From assembly GCF_039941195.1 (NCBI RefSeq), contig NZ_JBDVFA010000106.1, forward strand, positions 1 through 64,000: a DNA stretch of 64,000 nucleotides, in the 5' to 3' direction. The position numbers and the translations under genes were made by a program. Source of the stretch: Aurantibacter_A sp039941195. Lineage in GTDB: Bacteria > Bacteroidota > Bacteroidia > Flavobacteriales > Flavobacteriaceae. Shown here piece after piece: positions 33,047-42,378 of this stretch. Position 1 is the first letter of the stretch. The number at the start of each line of letters is the position of its first letter. The notes under the pieces were generated by a model. That model worked only from the letters and a program-made list of their open reading frames with translations, was not told where the DNA came from and did no database searches.

Positions 33047-33054
33047 CAAAAGTA
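33047..33054 (-). promoter_or_regulatory. -7 element for grpE-dnaJ (TACTTTTG)
   Basis: Minus-strand TACTTTTG, full TAnnTTTG match 33 nt before the grpE ATG, with TTG at 21-nt spacing. Confidence 0.65.
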
Positions 33055-33172
33055 CTGCCATTTCTTAAAAAATGTCAAAATGTCACTAACTTTATTATAA
33101 AAACAATCGATTAGCCCCTTTCGGCCATAAAATGCAGTGAAAAACTAAGTGTATTTGTAGGTGAAAACCTTT

Positions 33173-34120
33173 TCAGAAAAGATTTATTCTATTTGATTCT
33201 TTTGAACTCTTTTTTTGGTAAATGGATTCCAGAGCGGAAGAAATATTTGAATGTTCGAAAATAAACCCATCTTCTTCAATTTTCTTAGAACTGACTCTTT
33301 GACTAGAAAGAATTAAGTAAGACATTTCACCTAATATCACCTTTATGACGAAACTCGGGATATTCGGTAAAATTAATGGCATTTCTAATGCCTTGGCTAT
33401 TTCTTTAATTAATTTATTTTGTGATACTGGATTAGGAGCTACCGCATTATATATACCTTTTAAATTATTCTTTGCAGTAAACATAAATATCCGAGCTAAA
33501 TCGGTAATATATATCCAAGACTGCCATTGTTTCCCTGTACCAAAAGCAGCACCAGCATACATTTCAACTGGTTTAGCCATTTGCGGCAAGGCTCCACCTT
33601 TCTTTGACAACACAAGACCAATACGGATTTTAGAAACAATTATTTCAAAGGCTTTAAATCGATTCACCTCATTTTCCCATTGCTCTACGACTTCACCCAA
33701 AAAACTATTATCTACTTCTTTTTCATGCTCATCGTAATATCTCTCTAAAGAATTCGGATACACACCAATAGCTGAAGCTGATACAATTGATTTTATATCG
33801 TGTGATTCTAAATTGTTTATTGCATTATACAAAGTTTGAAGGCTATTAATTCGGCTCGAAATTATTTTCCTTTTGTACTTTTTAGTCCATCTTTTCGATA
33901 TTGATGCACCAGCTAGATTAATAATTTTAGATACCCCTTTAAAACAATTATCATCTATTTCACCTGTACTCGGGTTCCAATAAAATCCATTGTAATTTTC
34001 GTTAGAAATAATTTTATCACGACTTGTAGTTAAGTAATTAACGGCAATACCATTGGCCTGACAAAGACTTACAATTTCTTTGCCTACCAAACCAGTTGCG
34101 CCTGTGATTAAATACCTCAT
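33173..34120 (-). CDS. TIGR01777-type NAD(P)-binding epimerase-like protein
   Basis: 315-aa cytoplasmic extended-SDR protein. The dinucleotide loop is GATGLVGKEIV (7-17). The middle reads INLAGASISKRWTKKYKRKIISSRI, which is the hallmark of the TIGR01777 (YfcH/SULA) group, and a C-terminal DUF1731-like domain is present (about 265-305). The active-site Tyr-x3-Lys is not obvious, as in other YfcH proteins, so catalysis is unproven. In Bacteroidota homologues lie in the same neighbourhood as mnmD; no function is known. Confidence 0.94.
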   Translation of the reverse strand: MRYLITGATGLVGKEIVSLCQANGIAVNYLTTSRDKIISNENYNGFYWNPSTGEIDDNCFKGVSKIINLAGASISKRWTKKYKRKIISSRINSLQTLYNAINNLESHDIKSIVSASAIGVYPNSLERYYDEHEKEVDNSFLGEVVEQWENEVNRFKAFEIIVSKIRIGLVLSKKGGALPQMAKPVEMYAGAAFGTGKQWQSWIYITDLARIFMFTAKNNLKGIYNAVAPNPVSQNKLIKEIAKALEMPLILPNIPSFVIKVILGEMSYLILSSQRVSSKKIEEDGFIFEHSNISSALESIYQKKSSKESNRINLF

Positions 34121-34198
34121 TTAACAAAGGTATTGGTTTCAATTATTGCCACCGTGCACTTTAATTTTGATTTAACATCTTTCGGACTAGTTTAAGTG

Positions 34199-34864
34199 TT
34201 ATTTAAGTTTTCTAGCACGTAACATTTCTCGCTTTCCGGGTGGACCTGGTAATCTTTCCACCTCAAAACCAACAGCTTGCATTGCTCTTCTAACACTTCC
34301 TTTAGCTGAATAAGTAACCAAAACAGCCTCATTTTTCATGGCTGTAAACATTTTTTCAAATATTACTTTAGTCCAAAGTTCTGGCTGTACTCTTGCCCCA
34401 AAAGCATCAAAATAAATAAGATCAAAGGCCTGAACATCTTCAATTTTTAAAAAATCTTCTTGTCGCTTTTTTAATACAAATTCATCGGTTATAAACACAT
34501 TAGCCTCCCAAGCACTTTCATGCATTTTAATATATTCTAAAACAAAATCATTGGCTTGCAAGCAATCAATATAATTTAATTGATCCAGCTCATTTTTCAT
34601 GACAGGATATGCTTCTACACCGGTATAATTTATTTTTAAATTGAAATCTTTACAACACATCAAAGTAATTAATGCATTTAAACCTGTACCAAATCCAATT
34701 TCCAAAATTGAAATTTCTCTATTTTTAAAAAGCGCAAGTCCATTTTTTATAAAAACGTGTTTAGCCTCTTGTACTGCGCCATGTATAGAATGATATTGCT
34801 CATTCAAATCTTCAATTTGAATGGTCTTTGATCCATCAGAAGTCGTAATTATTTTCCTTTTCAA
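34199..34864 (-). CDS. mnmD: tRNA (5-methylaminomethyl-2-thiouridine)(34)-methyltransferase MnmD
   Basis: Adds the methyl group to the wobble uridine of some tRNAs (the mnm5s2U pathway), cytoplasmic, 221 aa. The SAM motif is LEIGFGTGLNAL (about 50-61), followed by DLIYFDAFGARVQPELWT and the C-terminal signature VTYSAKGSVRRAMQAVGFEVERLPGPPGKREMLRA. The protein is the stand-alone methyltransferase rather than the MnmC fusion of E. coli. It starts with TTG, 6 nt after the DUF4920 stop, so the two are co-transcribed. Confidence 0.94.
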   Translation of the reverse strand: MKRKIITTSDGSKTIQIEDLNEQYHSIHGAVQEAKHVFIKNGLALFKNREISILEIGFGTGLNALITLMCCKDFNLKINYTGVEAYPVMKNELDQLNYIDCLQANDFVLEYIKMHESAWEANVFITDEFVLKKRQEDFLKIEDVQAFDLIYFDAFGARVQPELWTKVIFEKMFTAMKNEAVLVTYSAKGSVRRAMQAVGFEVERLPGPPGKREMLRARKLK

Positions 34865-34870
34865 TTTTAA

Positions 34871-35374
34871 TTACTTCTTTAACAATACACCATCAGCAAG
34901 AAATCCGTACGTCTTTTTGGGTGTTGTTATTTTGTCAATTTCTTCTTGTGATTTTCCACCATCTTTAGCATAATGCTTTTGCTCTTCAACACTAACAGCA
35001 TTGACGAAAGCACTTCCATTAACTACAACTTCTCTCCCAGTAATATCTAGTGGTACAAAAAATCCGTAATCCTTAAATTTCACCATTGCCTCTTCTCCAT
35101 TATCTAAGGCCAATCGCATCCAACAGCCTTTTGCTTTACATACGTCCAAAACTTTAGCCGAAAACTTTGTTTTTAAAGAGTCAGAAGTTTTAAGATTACT
35201 ATACTTTTCGTACATCATTGCACTCGTAATACTATTGGAATTATCGATTTTTTCACCAAAAACATCATATTCCATTTTCGATTTCTCAAAAGATTTAGCT
35301 CCGTACTTAACTTCCTGCGCATTAGACAGATTAGTAGCAACCAATAATGTAACTAAAAGGCAAAATCTATACAT
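34871..35374 (-). CDS. DUF4920 secreted protein
   Basis: 167-aa exported protein (signal peptide MYRFCLLVTLLVATNLSNAQ). The DUF4920 domain (about 60-165) contains KAKGCWMRLALDNGEEAMVKFKDYGFFVPLDITGREVVVNG, a beta-rich OB-like pattern with one conserved Cys pair (VCKAKGCW). No reaction is known; the CKAKGCWM motif might bind a metal or heme, but that is a guess. It sits just upstream of mnmD and diverges from ilvE, an order common in flavobacteria. Confidence 0.92.
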   Translation of the reverse strand: MYRFCLLVTLLVATNLSNAQEVKYGAKSFEKSKMEYDVFGEKIDNSNSITSAMMYEKYSNLKTSDSLKTKFSAKVLDVCKAKGCWMRLALDNGEEAMVKFKDYGFFVPLDITGREVVVNGSAFVNAVSVEEQKHYAKDGGKSQEEIDKITTPKKTYGFLADGVLLKK

Positions 35375-35480
35375 AATTCATAAAAAATTGGTTCAACACA
35401 CAAAATTCGTCAAATTTATTTGAAAAAGCTGTGGTAGGTGTTAGAATTAGTTAATTTTATTCTTTAAAACAGATTATAGT

Positions 35481-36551
35481 ATGAACCCAAGTACACTTGA
35501 CATTCAAATAGAGAAGGCGAAAAATTCTAAAATAAGCCAAGTTGATTTCAATAATCTTGCTTTCGGAAGCATTTTTTCTGATCATATGCTAGTCTGTGAC
35601 TATAAGAATGGTGCTTGGGAAGCCCCTAAAATAGTTCCTTACGGGCCAATTACTTTGCAGCCATCTGCTAAAATTTTTCATTACGGGCAATCTATTTTTG
35701 AGGGTATGAAAGCTTATAAAGATAAAGAAGGTGCGATGTGGTTATTTCGACCAAAAGACAATCATGCACGATTTAATATCTCGGCGAGTCGTATGGCAAT
35801 GCCAGAAATTCCCGAAGACTATTTTATGGAAGGTTTGGAAGCGTTATTACGATTAGATGAAAAATGGATTCCAACAACAGATGGTAGCGCCATGTATATT
35901 CGACCTTTTATGTTTGCTTCTGGTGAAGGTTTTCATGCATCACCGGCCGATGAATATAAGTTTATTATATGCTTAGCACCTTCTGGAGCTTACTTTTCTG
36001 GAAAAGTAAAAGTGCTTATTGAAGAAAAATACTCGAGATCGGCGAATGGTGGCGTTGGATATGCTAAAACCGGTGGTAATTATGCTGGACAATTTCACCC
36101 TACCCAATTAGCCAAAGAAAAAGGATACCAGCAAGTTGTTTGGACGGATGACCATACACACGAAAATATTGAAGAAGCTGGTGCAATGAACATCTTTGTA
36201 CGCATTGGAGACATATTAATAACTGGCCCCACAAGTGATCGTATTTTAGACGGTATTACTAGAAAAAGTATCTTACAAATAGCGGAAGCCAATTCAATTA
36301 AAACCGAAGTAAGAACCTTAACAGTTTCTGAAGTTGTTGCGGCTGCAAAAAAGGGAACGCTTAAAGAGATGTTTGGTGCAGGTACAGCTGCTGTAGTTTC
36401 GCCAATATCTGGTTTTGGTTACAAAGGCCAAGATTATATGTTGCCAGAAATTGAAAATGGTTATGCTGATTTAATGAAGAAAACAATAACTGACATTCAA
36501 TATAATAGAATTGAAGATAGTTACGGTTGGCGATATGGTATCTCTGATTAA
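35481..36551 (+). CDS. ilvE: Branched-chain amino-acid aminotransferase
   Basis: PLP-dependent transaminase for Leu, Ile and Val in both synthesis and breakdown, cytoplasmic. The 356-aa class II enzyme has the PLP Lys in GGVGYAKTGGNYAGQ (about K195), the phosphate-binding region SGFGYKG, and the class IV pattern EEAGAMNIFVRIGD followed by ILDGITRKSILQIA. Monocistronic, closed by a hairpin at 36576-36601. Confidence very high. Confidence 0.97.
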   Translation: MNPSTLDIQIEKAKNSKISQVDFNNLAFGSIFSDHMLVCDYKNGAWEAPKIVPYGPITLQPSAKIFHYGQSIFEGMKAYKDKEGAMWLFRPKDNHARFNISASRMAMPEIPEDYFMEGLEALLRLDEKWIPTTDGSAMYIRPFMFASGEGFHASPADEYKFIICLAPSGAYFSGKVKVLIEEKYSRSANGGVGYAKTGGNYAGQFHPTQLAKEKGYQQVVWTDDHTHENIEEAGAMNIFVRIGDILITGPTSDRILDGITRKSILQIAEANSIKTEVRTLTVSEVVAAAKKGTLKEMFGAGTAAVVSPISGFGYKGQDYMLPEIENGYADLMKKTITDIQYNRIEDSYGWRYGISD

Positions 36552-36575
36552 ATAATAAAATAGCATTAAAAAACA

Positions 36576-36601
36576 AAACCCTGATGTTTCCATCAGGGTT
36601 T
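36576..36601 (+). terminator. Hairpin after ilvE
   Basis: AAACCCTGATG and CATCAGGGTTT form a perfect 11-bp stem with a TTTC loop. The following T run is short (TTT-C-T), so termination may be moderate. Confidence 0.75.
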
Positions 36602-36766
36602 CTGTCATTGATTCAACTATACTAAACACTAACCATTAACTATAAACATATAGTCTTATCAACGACCAATTCTTTTATTATAATATTGTAATGTAAACTT
36701 TACTATAGACGACTATAATACTGAAAAGTTACATTTTCCAACACTATTTAACACCAATTTTAACAA

Positions 36767-37126
36767 ATGAAAAAAACACTTGTCCTGGGAGCCTCCTTAA
36801 AATCAAATCGCTATAGTAATATGGCAGTACAAAAATTAATAGACCATAACATAGATACTGAAGCTTTCGGATTAAAAGCAGGTAAAATAGGGCGTGTACA
36901 AATAAAGACCAATTTTAACGATTTTCAAAATATTCATACCGTTACATTGTATGTCGGTCTAAAGCACCAACCAGAATACTACAAGGCATTGCTTAATTTA
37001 GACCCTAAAAGGGTTATTTTTAATCCTGGTACTGAAAACCCCGACTTTTATAAAATACTAAAAAACAATAACATAGAAATAGAAGTAGCCTGCACTCTTG
37101 TTCTTTTATCTACAAAACAATACTGA
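36767..37126 (+). CDS. Small CoA-binding (YccU-like) protein
   Basis: 119-aa single Rossmann domain of the CoA_binding_2 type. It has VLGASLKSNRYSNMAV (Gly-rich nucleotide loop, about 6-21), VTLYVGLKHQPEYYKALL and the central VIFNPGTENPDFYKIL with the conserved E-N-P, ending in IEVACTLVLLST with the family Cys-T. Homologues bind CoA or a CoA thioester, but their role is not known. Single gene, 640 nt into a mostly quiet region downstream of ilvE. Confidence 0.93.
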   Translation: MKKTLVLGASLKSNRYSNMAVQKLIDHNIDTEAFGLKAGKIGRVQIKTNFNDFQNIHTVTLYVGLKHQPEYYKALLNLDPKRVIFNPGTENPDFYKILKNNNIEIEVACTLVLLSTKQY

Positions 37127-37225
37127 TTTTTCCTACAATAAAAGTATTAGACGAAATACACGAAATTTTAACATTTATGTTAACATTTAGAACGACATTA
37201 TATTACTTTTTATCGTTTTTAAAAA

Positions 37226-38698
37226 TCATTTCTCTATGCTTGTTTTTTCTCTTATTAACCAAAGTCCAATAAAAGTAAATAATCCATTTAGCGGTAAAAG
37301 TTCATAGCCAAAAACATATCCACCCAAACTTTCTGAAGGTATCTTACCTAAAGTGAATGTTATAATTACGGAAAGCAATGCAACAACCCAAACATATTTA
37401 TCTTTTACCTTGAACTTGGTAAGTATACCAAAAGAAAATAGTCCTAAAAGAGGACCATAGGTATACCCGGCTGCTTTCAATAACCCATCAATTACATTGG
37501 TATCTAATACATACTTAAATATAATAACTACCAATACAAGCAATACACTCATAGCAACATGAATTCTTTTTCGAATGCTTTTTTGTTTTTCTTCAGGTTT
37601 ATTATTTATAGCTAAAAAATCAACACAAAAAGAAGTTGTTAACGAGGTCAGGGCACTATCTGCACTACTATAAGCTGCTGCTATTAGTCCCAACATAAAA
37701 GTTGTTCCTACCACTATTCCTAAGTTACTTTTTAATGCTATTTCTGGAAAGAGCAAATCTGTTTTCGTTTGGCCATCCATCATAGGAATAGCTATATTAA
37801 ACTTATCAGCATAAATGAAAAGCAAAGCTCCCAATAACATAAAAACAAAAGTGACAACCCCTAAGGTTAGACTAAAAGAAACCATATTCTTTTTTGCATC
37901 GCCAAGGTTTTTACATGTCAGATTCTTTTGCATCATATCCTGATCAAGACCTGTCATGCAAATTGTAACAAACATGCCACCAAAAAAAGATTTAAAAAAA
38001 TAATTTGGAGCAAAGAAGTCATCAGTAAAGAAGGTTTGACTGTATTGTTTTAGCTCTTCCGAATCTAGGAATTCGCTAACTGTCCAATTCAATTCATTCA
38101 AAATAAAATAAATTGAAAACCCTACGGAAAGCAGCATAAATAAGGTTTGCAAGGTATCTGTCCAAACAATAGTTTTTATACCGCCCTTAAAAGTATACAC
38201 CCAAATAAGTAATATTGAAATTGTTACTGTAACCTCAAAGGGTACGCCTAAATCATCAAAGACAAATTGCTGTAATACTATAGCAACGAGAAACAAACGA
38301 AATGCAGCCCCAAGCACTCTAGAAACAAAAAATGAGATTGCACCAACTTTATGACTTACTACACCAAATCTTCTTGCAAGGTATTCGTAAATTGAAGTGA
38401 GATTCCATTTATAATAAATAGGTAATAATACATAAGCTACTACAAAATAACCGACCACATAGCCAAACACTACCTGCATATAGCTAAACTGTGAATCGGC
38501 TACCCATCCGGGCACTGAAATAAAGGTTACTCCTGAAAGTGAAGCCCCAACCATACCGAATGCAACCAAGTACCAAGGTGATGATTTACCTGCCTTAAAA
38601 AAATCATCATTACTATCGTTTTTTCCCGTTAAATAAGAAATTAAAATGAGTAATAAAAAATACCCTGCGATGAGGAGTAAAATATTCGTTGGTGTCAT
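37226..38698 (-). CDS. Sodium:solute symporter (SSS family)
   Basis: Inner-membrane Na+-coupled transporter, 490 aa with about 13 hydrophobic segments. Family hallmarks are GASLSGVTFISVPGWVADS (about 52-70), the YEYLARRFG loop, and GLIAAAYSSADSALTSLTTSFCVDF (about 340-364), including the Ser/Ala/Asp Na2-site region. Substrate unclear; members carry sugars, amino acids, vitamins and acetate. Diverges from recR. No full TAnnTTTG element is seen before the gene. Confidence 0.95.
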   Translation of the reverse strand: MTPTNILLLIAGYFLLLILISYLTGKNDSNDDFFKAGKSSPWYLVAFGMVGASLSGVTFISVPGWVADSQFSYMQVVFGYVVGYFVVAYVLLPIYYKWNLTSIYEYLARRFGVVSHKVGAISFFVSRVLGAAFRLFLVAIVLQQFVFDDLGVPFEVTVTISILLIWVYTFKGGIKTIVWTDTLQTLFMLLSVGFSIYFILNELNWTVSEFLDSEELKQYSQTFFTDDFFAPNYFFKSFFGGMFVTICMTGLDQDMMQKNLTCKNLGDAKKNMVSFSLTLGVVTFVFMLLGALLFIYADKFNIAIPMMDGQTKTDLLFPEIALKSNLGIVVGTTFMLGLIAAAYSSADSALTSLTTSFCVDFLAINNKPEEKQKSIRKRIHVAMSVLLVLVVIIFKYVLDTNVIDGLLKAAGYTYGPLLGLFSFGILTKFKVKDKYVWVVALLSVIITFTLGKIPSESLGGYVFGYELLPLNGLFTFIGLWLIREKTSIEK

Positions 38699-38770
38699 AA
38701 AGGCAAGTTTGAAAATGCAAAATACAAATTAAACCTGATTATATTAACGCTTCTCATCAATCTAAAAGTG

Positions 38771-38778
38771 TAAATTTG
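38771..38778 (+). promoter_or_regulatory. -7 element for recR with almost no leader (TAAATTTG)
   Basis: TAAATTTG matches TAnnTTTG. Only 5 nt separate it from the recR ATG at 38784, so the transcript likely starts at or next to the start codon. Confidence 0.55.
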
Positions 38779-38783
38779 CAGCT

Positions 38784-39404
38784 ATGGATTTCTCTTCAAA
38801 ACTTTTAGAAAATGCAGTGCATGAAATATCGCAATTACCAGGTATTGGCAAACGTACAGCACTTCGCCTTGTCCTACATTTACTAAAGCAACCTGAAGAA
38901 CAAACAACAAATTTAGCAAGCGCCCTAGTTAATTTAAGAAGCCAAATAAAATTTTGTGTTTCATGCCATAACATTTCTGATGTTGAACTATGTGAAATTT
39001 GTGCTAGCCCAAAACGTGATGAAAGTATCGTCTGCGTAGTTGAGGACATACGTGATGTAATGGCAATAGAAAACACAGGCCAATTTAGAGGATTATACCA
39101 TGTGCTAGGAGGTAAAATTTCACCAATGGAAGGAATAGGACCACAAGATCTTACTATTAGTTCGTTGATTTCCAAAGCAAAGAAGGGTATTATTAAAGAA
39201 ATGATATTTGCCTTGAGCTCTACAATGGAAGGTGATACTACCAACTTCTATATTTATAAGCAAATTGAAGGTCTCGAAATAAACACCTCTACAATTGCGC
39301 GTGGAGTAGCCGTCGGAGACGAACTTGAATATGCCGATGAAGTAACTTTAGGCAGAAGCATAATCAATCGAATTCCGTTTGAAGGATCATTAAAAGCCAA
39401 TTAA
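38784..39404 (+). CDS. recR: Recombination mediator RecR
   Basis: With RecF/RecO, loads RecA on gapped DNA. The 206-aa protein shows every domain in order: helix-hairpin-helix QLPGIGKRTALRLVLHLLK (17-35), C4 zinc finger (C58, C61, C70, C73: CVSCHNISDVELCEIC), Toprim domain opening CVVEDIRDVMAIE (84-96), and the Walker-B-like C-terminal region GDELEYADEVTLGRSI. The start is supported by the homologous short N-terminus. Likely leaderless mRNA. Confidence very high. Confidence 0.98.
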   Translation: MDFSSKLLENAVHEISQLPGIGKRTALRLVLHLLKQPEEQTTNLASALVNLRSQIKFCVSCHNISDVELCEICASPKRDESIVCVVEDIRDVMAIENTGQFRGLYHVLGGKISPMEGIGPQDLTISSLISKAKKGIIKEMIFALSSTMEGDTTNFYIYKQIEGLEINTSTIARGVAVGDELEYADEVTLGRSIINRIPFEGSLKAN

Positions 39405-39496
39405 CAACCTATCGATTATTGCAATAAAATAAACGTTCCGGACGTTTTTTCTTTACTTTTGCATAACATTTATCAAGATTATTAGGCAATAAAAAT

Positions 39497-40894
39497 ATGT
39501 CAAAATTCGAATTGAAATTACCAAGAATGGGAGAAAGTGTTGCAGAGGCAACATTGACAACATGGCTGAAAGAAATAGGAGAAACCATTGAAATGGATGA
39601 AGCTATTTTTGAAATTGCTACGGATAAAGTAGACTCAGAAGTGCCTAGTGAAGTAGATGGTATTCTTGTTGAAAAAAGATTTGATATAGACGATGTCGTA
39701 AAAGTAGGTGATGTTGTTGCAATAATTGAAATAGAAGCTGATACTACTGAAGAATCGCAGTCTTCGGAACCTGAAGAAAAAGTATCGCAGGAAGTGGTTA
39801 CTGAATTGGAGAATAACATTGAAAACGTTAAAACTGCTACTTCAAGTCAAAATCATGAAGAATATCGTACCAAGGACTCTGACCGTTTTTATTCTCCATT
39901 GGTAAAAAACATTGCTAAACAAGAGGGAATTACAATTGCTGAATTAGACACTATTAACGGTTCTGGCCTTGAAGGAAGAGTTACCAAAAACGATATTCTA
40001 GGTTTTGTTGCCACTAAAAAGACGGCTCCTATTTTAAAAAGCACTCCAACTATTGAAAAAATAGCTCCAGCTCCGAAAGAGGCAAAAATTGAAGTAAAGG
40101 AAGAACCAAAAGTTGAACAAGCTAAAAAGCAACCTATCGCAGAACCTCAACAGGTGCATCAAATCAGTACTGTTAAAACTGTTGGTGGCGATGAAGTAAT
40201 CGAAATGACTCGTATGGGTAAAATGATTGCTAAGCATATGACAGATAGTGTAGCGACATCAGCTCATGTACAAAGTTTTATTGAAGTTGATGTAACCAAT
40301 ATAGTAGCGTGGCGTAACAAAGTAAAAGAGGATTTTCAAAAACGTGAAGATGAAAAACTCACCTTCACTCCTATTTTTATGGAAGCGATTGCCAAGGCAT
40401 TAAAAAAATATCCAATGATGAATATTTCGGTTGTTGGAGATTCTGTTATTAAGAAAAAGAATATAAATATAGGTATGGCCGCTGCCTTACCAGATGGAAA
40501 TCTTATTGTACCAGTTATTAAAAATGCAGATCAATTAAATATGGTTGGTATGGCTAAAGTTGTAAACGATTTAGCAAATAGGTCTAGAAACAATGCATTG
40601 AAACCAGATGAGGTACAAGACGGAACGTATACTGTTACGAACGTAGGTACCTTTGGTAGTGTTTTTGGAACTCCAATTATTAATCAACCTCAAGTTGGTA
40701 TTATTGCTTTAGGGGCTATACGAAAAATTCCTTCTGTTATCGAAACTGATGAAGGAGATTCCATTGGGATTCGACATAAAATGTACCTTTCTCATAGCTA
40801 TGATCATCGTGTAGTAAATGGAGCTTTAGGAAGCATGTTTGCTAAAGAAGTTGCCGATTATTTAGAAGCTTGGGACGTTAATCGCGCGATTTAA
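39497..40894 (+). CDS. Dihydrolipoamide acyltransferase (E2) of a 2-oxoacid dehydrogenase
   Basis: E2 core of a 2-oxoacid dehydrogenase complex (pyruvate, 2-oxoglutarate or branched-chain type), 465 aa. Domains: one lipoyl domain (1-80, lipoyl-Lys K44 in EIATDKVDSEVP), a linker rich in Glu and Ala, a peripheral subunit-binding domain (about 131-172, YSPLVKNIAKQEGITIAEL), a second linker with Pro/Ala/Lys repeats, and the catalytic domain from about 230. The active site reads SYDHRVVNGALG, with H437 present but Asn (N441) where the HRxxDG motif usually has Asp. No E1 or E3 gene is adjacent, so the substrate is not fixed; one lipoyl domain and the sequence look like a branched-chain-type E2. Confidence 0.95.
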   Translation: MSKFELKLPRMGESVAEATLTTWLKEIGETIEMDEAIFEIATDKVDSEVPSEVDGILVEKRFDIDDVVKVGDVVAIIEIEADTTEESQSSEPEEKVSQEVVTELENNIENVKTATSSQNHEEYRTKDSDRFYSPLVKNIAKQEGITIAELDTINGSGLEGRVTKNDILGFVATKKTAPILKSTPTIEKIAPAPKEAKIEVKEEPKVEQAKKQPIAEPQQVHQISTVKTVGGDEVIEMTRMGKMIAKHMTDSVATSAHVQSFIEVDVTNIVAWRNKVKEDFQKREDEKLTFTPIFMEAIAKALKKYPMMNISVVGDSVIKKKNINIGMAAALPDGNLIVPVIKNADQLNMVGMAKVVNDLANRSRNNALKPDEVQDGTYTVTNVGTFGSVFGTPIINQPQVGIIALGAIRKIPSVIETDEGDSIGIRHKMYLSHSYDHRVVNGALGSMFAKEVADYLEAWDVNRAI

Positions 40895-40903
40895 ATTGAG
40901 AAT

Positions 40904-40945
40904 AATTCAATAAATTAACTAAAAACTTCCATTATTTATTGAATT
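40904..40945 (+). terminator. AT-rich hairpin after the E2 gene
   Basis: AATTCAATAAAT and ATTTATTGAATT form a perfect 12-bp stem with an 18-nt loop. With almost no G or C and no long T run it would be a weak terminator or a palindromic protein site. Confidence 0.4.
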
Positions 40946-41059
40946 GACAATTTTTATGAATGTGTTCATCTAATTTCACTATTAACATTATTCTAACATA
41001 CAAACGTTTAGGTAGCGCTTAACTTTAGCACAACAAACCAGCTTTACCAAAAACCAATA

Positions 41060-42307
41060 ATGAAATTATGTTCACTTCAAGTGTGCACAACCTTTGTGCT
41101 GCTTATATTAGTTCCCGCCATATTTTTTGCCCAAGAAAAGGACAACAAAGAAACTATTAAACTTTATACTGATTGTAATTGCGAAAAAAGTTACATCAGA
41201 CAAGAAATCAACTTTGTTAATCACGTTCGAGATCAAGCCCAAGCTAATGTGCAACTTTTTATTTACGATATCGCCAATGGTAGTGGCGGACGAACCTATA
41301 AACTAGAATTTAATGGTTACGAAGATTACGAAGGTATAATAACCAAAACTTCTTTCGACTCCAATGCTAATATGACAGCAGATGAAGTTCGAAAAGGACT
41401 CGTAAAAAAAGTAAAATTTGGTCTTCTCAAATTCGTTTTAGAATCTGATATGGGCGAGCATATTAACTATTCTATCAACAATAAAGGATTGGGCACCATT
41501 CAAGACATAGACTTCAAAGACCCTTGGAACAATTGGATATTCGAAATCTTTGGTAGAGCTAGACTAAATAAGGAATCTAGTAGAGAATCATTTTCTTATG
41601 CCATAGGTTTTGAAAGCGATCATGTTACTGAAAATTGGCGTATTCGAACTGATTTACAATTAAACCAGGCAAATAGTGAATACACACAAGATGATGTATT
41701 ATATACCAGCGAGAGATTTAGATATTCCGGAGATGGAAGTATTGTAAGAAGTTTATCAGACCATTGGTCAGCAGGAATATTTGGTGGTGCCCGACATGAT
41801 ACTTTTACAAATTTAGATTTTAGGTATTATTTTTCACCAGCTATTGAATTCAATATTTTTCCTTACAACGAAGTACTTCGGCGCGAAATAGTTTTTGCCT
41901 ATAAAATTGGATTTTTTCATAGTGATTATATAGAACCCACTATCTACGATAAACTCCAAGAAGGTATTTTCAACCATTCGTTAGATGTACAAGTTCGTTA
42001 TAGACAACCGTGGGGAAATATTTATGCAAGGTTAATTGGCTCGACTTTTCTGAATGATTTTACAAAAAATAGAATACAACTTTCTGGAAGTACTTCACTT
42101 AGAATTATAAAAGGTTTAGCTGTAAGCTTTTCTGGGAACTTACAAATTATTCGCGATCAAATAAACCTTCCTGCCGGTGATGCATCTCTGGAGGACGTTT
42201 TATTACAGCAAAAACAAATTGCAACAGATTATCAACTTGGGGCAAGTATTGGTCTTAGCTATACCTTTGGCTCAGCTTACAATAATATAATTAATACTCG
42301 ACTCTAA
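41060..42307 (+). CDS. Predicted outer-membrane beta-barrel protein, unrecognised
   Basis: 415-aa exported protein (signal peptide MKLCSLQVCTTFVLLILVPAIFFAQ). Residues 30-155 are a soluble N-terminal domain with TDCNCEKSYIRQEINFVNHVRDQAQANVQLFI and GSGGRTYKLEFNGYED, a signature that recurs in bacterial proteins of unknown function. From about 160 the chain alternates short aromatic strands and turns, as a beta-barrel, ending SIGLSYTFGSAYNNIINTRL. The N-terminal Cys pair (CNC) is exported and could form a disulphide. Single gene; no TonB box or plug. Function unknown. Confidence 0.7.
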   Translation: MKLCSLQVCTTFVLLILVPAIFFAQEKDNKETIKLYTDCNCEKSYIRQEINFVNHVRDQAQANVQLFIYDIANGSGGRTYKLEFNGYEDYEGIITKTSFDSNANMTADEVRKGLVKKVKFGLLKFVLESDMGEHINYSINNKGLGTIQDIDFKDPWNNWIFEIFGRARLNKESSRESFSYAIGFESDHVTENWRIRTDLQLNQANSEYTQDDVLYTSERFRYSGDGSIVRSLSDHWSAGIFGGARHDTFTNLDFRYYFSPAIEFNIFPYNEVLRREIVFAYKIGFFHSDYIEPTIYDKLQEGIFNHSLDVQVRYRQPWGNIYARLIGSTFLNDFTKNRIQLSGSTSLRIIKGLAVSFSGNLQIIRDQINLPAGDASLEDVLLQQKQIATDYQLGASIGLSYTFGSAYNNIINTRL

Positions 42308-42378
42308 ATTATAACATTATTGATTTAAAGATTGGTTTTTAATATTAGAACCAACACTAAGTTCAAATAAAGCAAAGA

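Noticed and set aside
38762..39244. A 160-codon open frame opposite recR
   Set aside because: It is antisense to recR, whose zinc finger, HhH and Toprim motifs are certain; the antisense product shows no domain or plausible start context.
39409..39819. A 136-codon open frame opposite the E2 gene
   Set aside because: It is the Ser/Thr-rich antisense of the Glu/Val-rich lipoyl domain and linker; such shadows are common and it has no promoter.
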